Origin: Mantis religiosa
Lineage: Eukaryota > Arthropoda > Insecta > Mantodea > Mantidae
Assembly (NCBI GenBank): GCA_030765055.1
Contig: CM060955.1
Span: 158,943,243 to 159,007,242, forward strand
Direction: 5' to 3'
Length of the DNA: 64,000 nucleotides
Shown: positions 59,415 through 64,000 of the stretch, in pieces
How positions within the stretch are numbered: the stretch's first letter is position 1
Layout of the letters: each line of letters begins with the position of its first letter
Made by a program: the position numbers and the translations under genes
The notes under the pieces: model-generated
Seen by the model: the letters and a program-made list of their open reading frames with translations, nothing else
Told to the model about the DNA's origin: nothing
Databases searched by the model: none

Positions 59415-60790
59415 TCTGTTGAAACTGAAGCCCTATTGCTACACACTGTGCAAGCATTAAAGCCAAATGATCCTGCTAAACGTGTGAATTATTGTAACTG
59501 GCTTTTTCAATTTGTAGAAAGAGGTTTCATTGAACCACAGCATTTGTGTTTCACTGATGAATCTTGGTTTCATTTAACTGGACAATTAAACAGTCAAAGT
59601 CAATACTGGACTTCAGAAAAACCTGTGCTACTGGATAAAACACCTCATGTATCAGAAAATTGGAGCGTGATGTGCGATAAGTGCTAGAAGAATAGGATCC
59701 ATATTCTTTGATAAAACAAATGCAGAGCCATAATCAGAGGTTAATTCTAATGTCCTTGGCCTCCCTAAACAGCCTCTTCCATTCTATTCGGACCTCTGCT
59801 TTTCTTCTCCAGGCTTTAACTCCCAACTTTCTCAAGTCATCTTCTACATCATCTACCCATCTTTTCCTGGATCTTCCTCTTCTCCTTCTGCCATCCAGTT
59901 TTCCTACGAATATCTTCTTAACTACACTGGTTTCCGGCATTCTCTGCACATGGCCAATCCACCTTATTCTTCCTTATTTAATTTTCACTACTATATTTGG
60001 TTGTCCAAATAGGCACTGTAACTCCAAGTTGGTCCGCATTCTTCATCCGTCTAAGTCATATTTCTCAAAATCTTCCTTTCCCACCGTAATAACCACTGTT
60101 CTTCCCTGGTTGTCAACACCCAACTTTCTGAACCATACATTATTGGTCTCAGTACTGTTGTATATATTTTAATTTTAGTATTCCTACTGACGTTCCTCGA
60201 TTTAAACATATTCTGCAAGGCATAGAAACATCTGTTACCACTTGCTATTCTTTCTTCAATTTCCACTGATGTTTTATTATGTACTATTACTATAGATCCC
60301 AGGTACTTAAATTTTTTCCACTCTTTGATATTCTTTGTCATGTATTTTAACTGTAGGTTCTCTTCTTTTTGCATCCCCATCACCTGCCATCTTCATATAT
60401 TTGGTTTTACTAACATTCACTACCAATCCTAGATCTTGTGCTTTCTCTTCCAACACTACATAACTTTTCTCAAGAGCTCTTATACTCCTTGCGAGAATTG
60501 CCACATCAGCATATGCCACTATTTGTACTGATCTGGAAAGTATGAGTAAGAGAGGTGTTTGATGACAATAATTAGTGTTGATTTGTGGCCCCCTCATTCT
60601 TCTGTCCTAACGAGCTGCAACTTATGTATGGGATTCTTTAAAAGAAAGTATATCGTTCCAATCCTCATACACCACACTACTTAGGGAAAACCTTGTGCAA
60701 GAAATCACAAGAACACCTGTTGAGCTTTGGAGAGTAAGTGAGAATATTTACACGAGATATGCTGCCAGCATATATCTTTGGGCACCCCAA
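59415..60790 (+). pseudogene. Tc1/mariner-superfamily transposase split by a LINE
   Basis: The left part (59436-59730) reads NPNDPAKR-like LKPNDPAKRVNYCNWLFQF and CFTDESWFHLTG (first catalytic Asp). The right part (60560-60780) resumes with VDLWPPHSSVLTSCN, ENLVQEITRTPVELWRVSEN and IYTRYAA, the WPPRSPDLTP-type catalytic segment and C-terminal helices, with frame changes. About 0.8 kb of antisense LINE lies between. The middle portion with the second catalytic Asp is not seen. Inactive. Confidence 0.65.
59734..60545 (-). mobile_element. LINE RT 3' half nested in the transposase
   Basis: Minus-strand RT pieces are RSVQIVAYADVAILARSIRA (YADD region, YADV here), LGLVVNVSKTKYM and WKKFKYLGSIVIVHN. 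They continue with RNTKIKIYTTVLRPIMYGSE then SWVLTTREEQ. The C-terminal GRRRRGRSRKRWVDDVEDDL and REAKDIRINL end at a stop (59736-59734). This C-terminal GRRRRGRP-RW-D-VE-DL signature is widespread in one insect LINE group. 5'-truncated and frameshifted. Confidence 0.75.
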
Positions 60791-60799
60791 TTTCACCCT

Positions 60800-61150
60800 T
60801 TTTGGCACTTTATTTACGAGTGCATTCAAAACACAAATTAAAAGGGCCTTCCCATGGATCTTCTAAGTTTGGTATAGGTACATTGATGACATCTTTGCAA
60901 CAGTTCCAAATAAACATTTAGATGCTGCATTAAAACTACTCAATCTGCAAGAAAAAGCTATCAAATTTACAATAAAACAGGAAGACAATGGACAACTCTT
61001 TCTTGAATCTAAATATCAGGAATGGCAAAAATAAAATTTGCAATTTACAGGAAGCCAGCACAGTCAGAAAATTGCATAAAAAGGTCATAGCTACAACCCA
61101 ATTATACATAAACATGCAATAATAAACAGTCTTACACACATACTATAGAC
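60800..61150 (+). pseudogene. PLE fragment (family C-like), part 1
   Basis: Translation pieces PWIF-KFGIGTLMTSLQQ in one frame correspond to FKVWYRYIDDIFATVPNKHL of the normal frame. LDAALKLLNLQEKAIKFTI and then GKNKIKFAIYRKPAQSENCI follow. The catalytic YVDD is YIDD here. Sense orientation. The copy continues at 61740. Confidence 0.65.
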
Positions 61151-61309
61151 AGCAAACAAAATGCAGTTGGAGGCGTGGCTTACCAAAACTGAAATCCTCT
61201 ACCCTTCCTCCCTCTACCCTCATTTCAGATCGCATCTCCTCCATCACATGGGTTGCATTGGTCAATTGTCACTTTCAGTTTGCATTCACTGTTAGATCCA
61301 TTCTTTTTT

Positions 61310-61520
61310 TTTAATTTTATGTCCAACATTAAGTCATATCGGACGAATGAAATGGGTGAAATGTTCAAATGTGTCCAGGGTCCATGGAGCTTAGAGCTAC
61401 CCAACATTTGTCTAAGGATAAGGGAAAACAAAAGGAAAAACCCTTATCCAGGTAGCTCACCCTGACAGATTCAAACTCAGGACCTCTTGAATGTGAGGCA
61501 TCTACGCTACCGAGGCAGGC
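61310..61520 (-). mobile_element. SINE family 1 copy
   Basis: Minus-strand body (AAGTCATATCGGACGAATGA, GTCCAGGGTCCATGGAGCTT) and partial head (CAGATTCAAACTCAGGACC). It lies within the DNA separating the two parts of a PLE relic. Confidence 0.8.
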
Positions 61521-61739
61521 GTATTTTCTTCTGAATCACTGTTTTGTTCCTTAGGGTTTAAAAAAACTGATTCTATTGTTCAATTGTGAGGTCAAAATAG
61601 CATTAAAATACATGTTTCATGTGGTTGTGTTGTCGCATGCAGGAAGGAAGGGGTGAGAGTCGCATGATACTTGCATGGCGAGGAGGGGAGAATGCTGTGC
61701 TTGCGCATGTGCACAATAACTGAATTTTGCTTGCAGTAT

Positions 61740-62005
61740 ATCTACAGTAAACATACCCATGGATAAAGCAGAATACTACAAGGAACAAAAAGCCATACTG
61801 CAGAAGAAAATGGATACAACAAAAGTCTGGTGTTTAAGAAAATTAAAAAGACTAAACTGAAGAAAACCACTAAGAGGGCAACCACATTTACAAAAGAAAA
61901 AGTAAGCAATGGCATATTCTGTGCATACCATACCACCCAAAAACATTTAATAAATTCAAAAAGATCTTTAAGGAACAAAACATCATCTTGGCAACTACAA
62001 ATAGA
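61740..62005 (+). pseudogene. PLE fragment, part 2
   Basis: VNIPMDKAEYYKEQKAILQ and TFTKEKVSNGIFCAYHTTQK with NKFKKIFKEQNIILA-type words match the linker between RT and GIY-YIG of the PLE at 54317-55870 (NIPMEKEEYFKEQKAI, FKKIFKEQNIILAPTNRYSI). It is the continuation of 60800-61150, now 590 bp away. Confidence 0.7.
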
Positions 62006-62327
62006 TACTCAGTATTGTCGCGAACCCATTATTTACGATAGAACGGTGCAGAGAGATAAGGGACAGATAGTGCCGGGCAAAGATGAACAGCTTGCCTAAG
62101 CAGATAAACATAGCACGGAGATAAAAGGCATGCCAAAACAGATAAAGTGAGGTAAATGGAACATTCTAGTGACATCTTGATTGATACAGAACATTCGATT
62201 TCTTGTTTGTTCCAGAAATATCTAGTAATATGAGTAGTAGTACTTGAAGATCCTGAAGATCTGAAGATCTTCACTGCCTGAAGATCCTCAAGTAATAGCC
62301 AACGTATTTCAAACTTACTATAGCGAG

Positions 62328-63949
62328 ATGGTGGAGAGATTAGTTGGGAATCAGCCTTGTAATTTAAATATTGAGCACATAAACTCAGTTGGAATGTGTA
62401 TGTTTCTAACACCGGTGACAGAGGCAGAAATTAATACAACACTGAAATCTCTAAAAAATAAACCAAGTGAAGGACATGATCAGGTACCTATAACAGTGTT
62501 CAAATACTGCAGTAGTGTTTTGGATAAAGTACTAAGTTATTTAATTAATAAATCTTTTGAAGCTGGACAATTTCCAGATGTACTTAAAATTGCCAAAGTA
62601 AAACCAGTTTTCAAAAAAGGTGATAGAGAAAAAGTCGAAAACTACAGGCCTATATCGATTTTACCAGCCTTATCCAAAATTGTAGAAAAAGCTATGCTAG
62701 TAAGATTTAGTTCGTTTTTGGAGAAGCATAATGTAGTTAACCCTGCACAAAATGGGTTCTGTAAAGGAAAATCCACAACATCAGCAATTTTTGAGTTTAC
62801 AGATCATATATTGGAGGCTATTGACAATGATAACTGTACAGGCTTACTAATAGATCTAACCAAGGCATTTGACATGATTCATCATGAAATTCTGTTACAA
62901 AAGCTGTACTATTATGGGATAAGGGGAATAGTATGGGATTGGTTCCAATCATATTTAAAAAATCGGAAACAAATGGTGGAAATCACAAATGTCGATGAGC
63001 GGAATGTCGTACGTAATCACTATTCAAAAATGAAAAAAATTAAATAAGGAGTTCCCCAGGGATCCATACTAGGACCCGTCCTCTTTTTAATATTCATAAA
63101 CGACTTCCCAAATTATTTAAATCCAACTCGAGTAACTATGTTTGCTGACGACACAAATGTTATAATAAAGGGAAATGAAAATGCAAAACACATAACCAGT
63201 AAAATTGAAACTTGGTTTGCTGAAAACAAATTGATTATTAATACAAACAAATGATCAGCAATATCATTTCGTCACAAACAAAATAAAAATGTTGGCAAAC
63301 CTGACATCAAGTTGTATGGTGCATGTGTTTCTTATAAGACAGAAGTAAATTTTCTGGGAGTATGGATAGATCAGCATTTAGACTGGGAAGCACACATAAA
63401 ATATCTAGTAATAAAGTTAAATAAATTCTACTTCTCATTAAGAGTAATAAAAAATGAGTTGTATGCAAGTGACATGAGAACCTTATATTTTGCATATGCA
63501 GAAAGTCTAATGAGGTATGCATTATGTTTTGAGGGGATAGTAAAGACAGTCACTTGGTTTTTAAAGTACAAAAAAGGATTGTTAGATGCCTAATGTGAGG
63601 AAAAAAATATGACTCCTGCATGAACTTCTTTAAGGAGTTGAAAATCTTGACTCTGCCCAGTCTGTATATATACTGTTTGCTATGTTATACAAAACAAAAC
63701 CTTGAAAATTTCACCACAAATAATCAAATACATCATCATAACACCAAAGGTAAAACAGACTTAAGAACAATAACACATAGAACTACACTTTATTCCAAAG
63801 GAGTTAGATATTCAGCAGTCACTCTGTATAATAAACTACCGGCCAATCTGAAAAACATAAAATCCATGAGGTGTTTCAAGCTATCGTTGAAAGAAATTTT
63901 ATTAAGTGATTCATATTATGATATAAGTGAATTTCTAGATACACTGTAG
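62328..63949 (+). pseudogene. CR1/L2-like LINE reverse transcriptase, nearly complete RT domain
   Basis: The RT reads EAEINTTLKSLKNKPSEGHD, KIAKVKPVFKKGDREKVENY, RPISILPALSKIVEKAML and NGFCKGKSTTSAI. LLIDLTKAFDMIHHEIL carries motif A Asp. GVPQGSILGPVLFLIFINDF and VTMFADDTNVIIKGN (FADD) follow, then NFLGVWIDQHLDWEAHI and C-terminal LYNKLPANLKNIKSM with SYYDISEFLDTL. Breaks are TAA at 63045-63047 just before GVPQGS, TGA near 63252, and one frameshift between about 63530 and 63620. The endonuclease domain is absent (5'-truncated). The three breaks are few for this length, so the insertion is moderately recent. Confidence 0.85.
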
Positions 63950-64000
63950 CTGGCCATATAATTGTATATATTTGTGATGCATTTTAAATGCTGTGTAGTT

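Noticed and set aside
1..64000. CRISPR arrays, operons, ribosome binding sites or prokaryotic terminators
   Set aside because: The window is eukaryotic. The regular 108-bp repeats have no spacers and derive from a SINE.
53946..64000. Enolase N-terminal exons on the minus strand
   Set aside because: I looked for the conserved N-terminal and middle motifs of enolase and saw none. The interval is filled by transposons, so those exons must lie beyond the window.

Overview
This is a stretch of animal nuclear genome, almost certainly an insect. It is AT-rich and has spliced genes with GT-AG introns and very large introns. It has TATA/TCAGT-type arthropod promoters and a dense load of arthropod transposons: Penelope-like, Jockey-, CR1- and other LINE-type, Tc1/mariner, Harbinger, hAT, Merlin and several tRNA-derived SINEs. 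A cockroach- or termite-like hemimetabolous insect is my guess from repeat density and intron size; the sequence does not prove the order.

Only two conventional host genes can be supported, and they converge. On the + strand, roughly 16.9 to 32.5 kb, lies a sugar-transporter gene of the facilitated trehalose transporter (Tret1-like, MFS/SLC2) type. Five coding exons join in frame (24657-24804, 27092-27227, 27699-27907, 29940-30212, 31292-32221). Two near-identical TATA promoters with tiny ATG-containing first exons (16986-16993 and 19818-19825) lie upstream, and both have the right phase to splice onto exon 2. On the - strand, 45000 to 53945 and continuing past the right edge, are the last three coding exons of the glycolytic enzyme enolase; its N-terminal half is outside the window.

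Region by region. 0-16.5 kb is gene-poor and holds transposon relics: LTR-like TATA repeats, a Tc1 element, two Jockey-type LINEs, two internally deleted Harbinger elements and a mariner. 16.5-32.5 kb is the transporter, with SINE arrays (108-bp tandem units), a LINE, an IS630-like relic, a foldback tRNA-like element and a hAT relic in its introns. 33-44 kb is a Penelope-like element (PLE) district with one uninterrupted 774-codon reverse transcriptase/GIY-YIG ORF, several inverted or truncated PLE tails and an IS630-like transposase relic. 45-54 kb is enolase, with a PLE inverted-repeat insertion, a Merlin inverted duplication and SINEs in its introns. 54-64 kb is upstream enolase intron or flank filled with a nearly intact PLE, LINE 3' ends, a nested LINE-in-transposase, and a CR1-like LINE.

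The most notable structures are the duplicated promoter/mini-exon of the transporter, hammerhead-ribozyme-like motifs at the ends of several PLE lineages (one overlapping the last codons of the intact ORF), a perfect 97-bp palindrome, the 108-bp SINE-body satellite with a 216-bp higher-order period, and two Harbinger derivatives that each retain only the opposing starts of two convergent ORFs.
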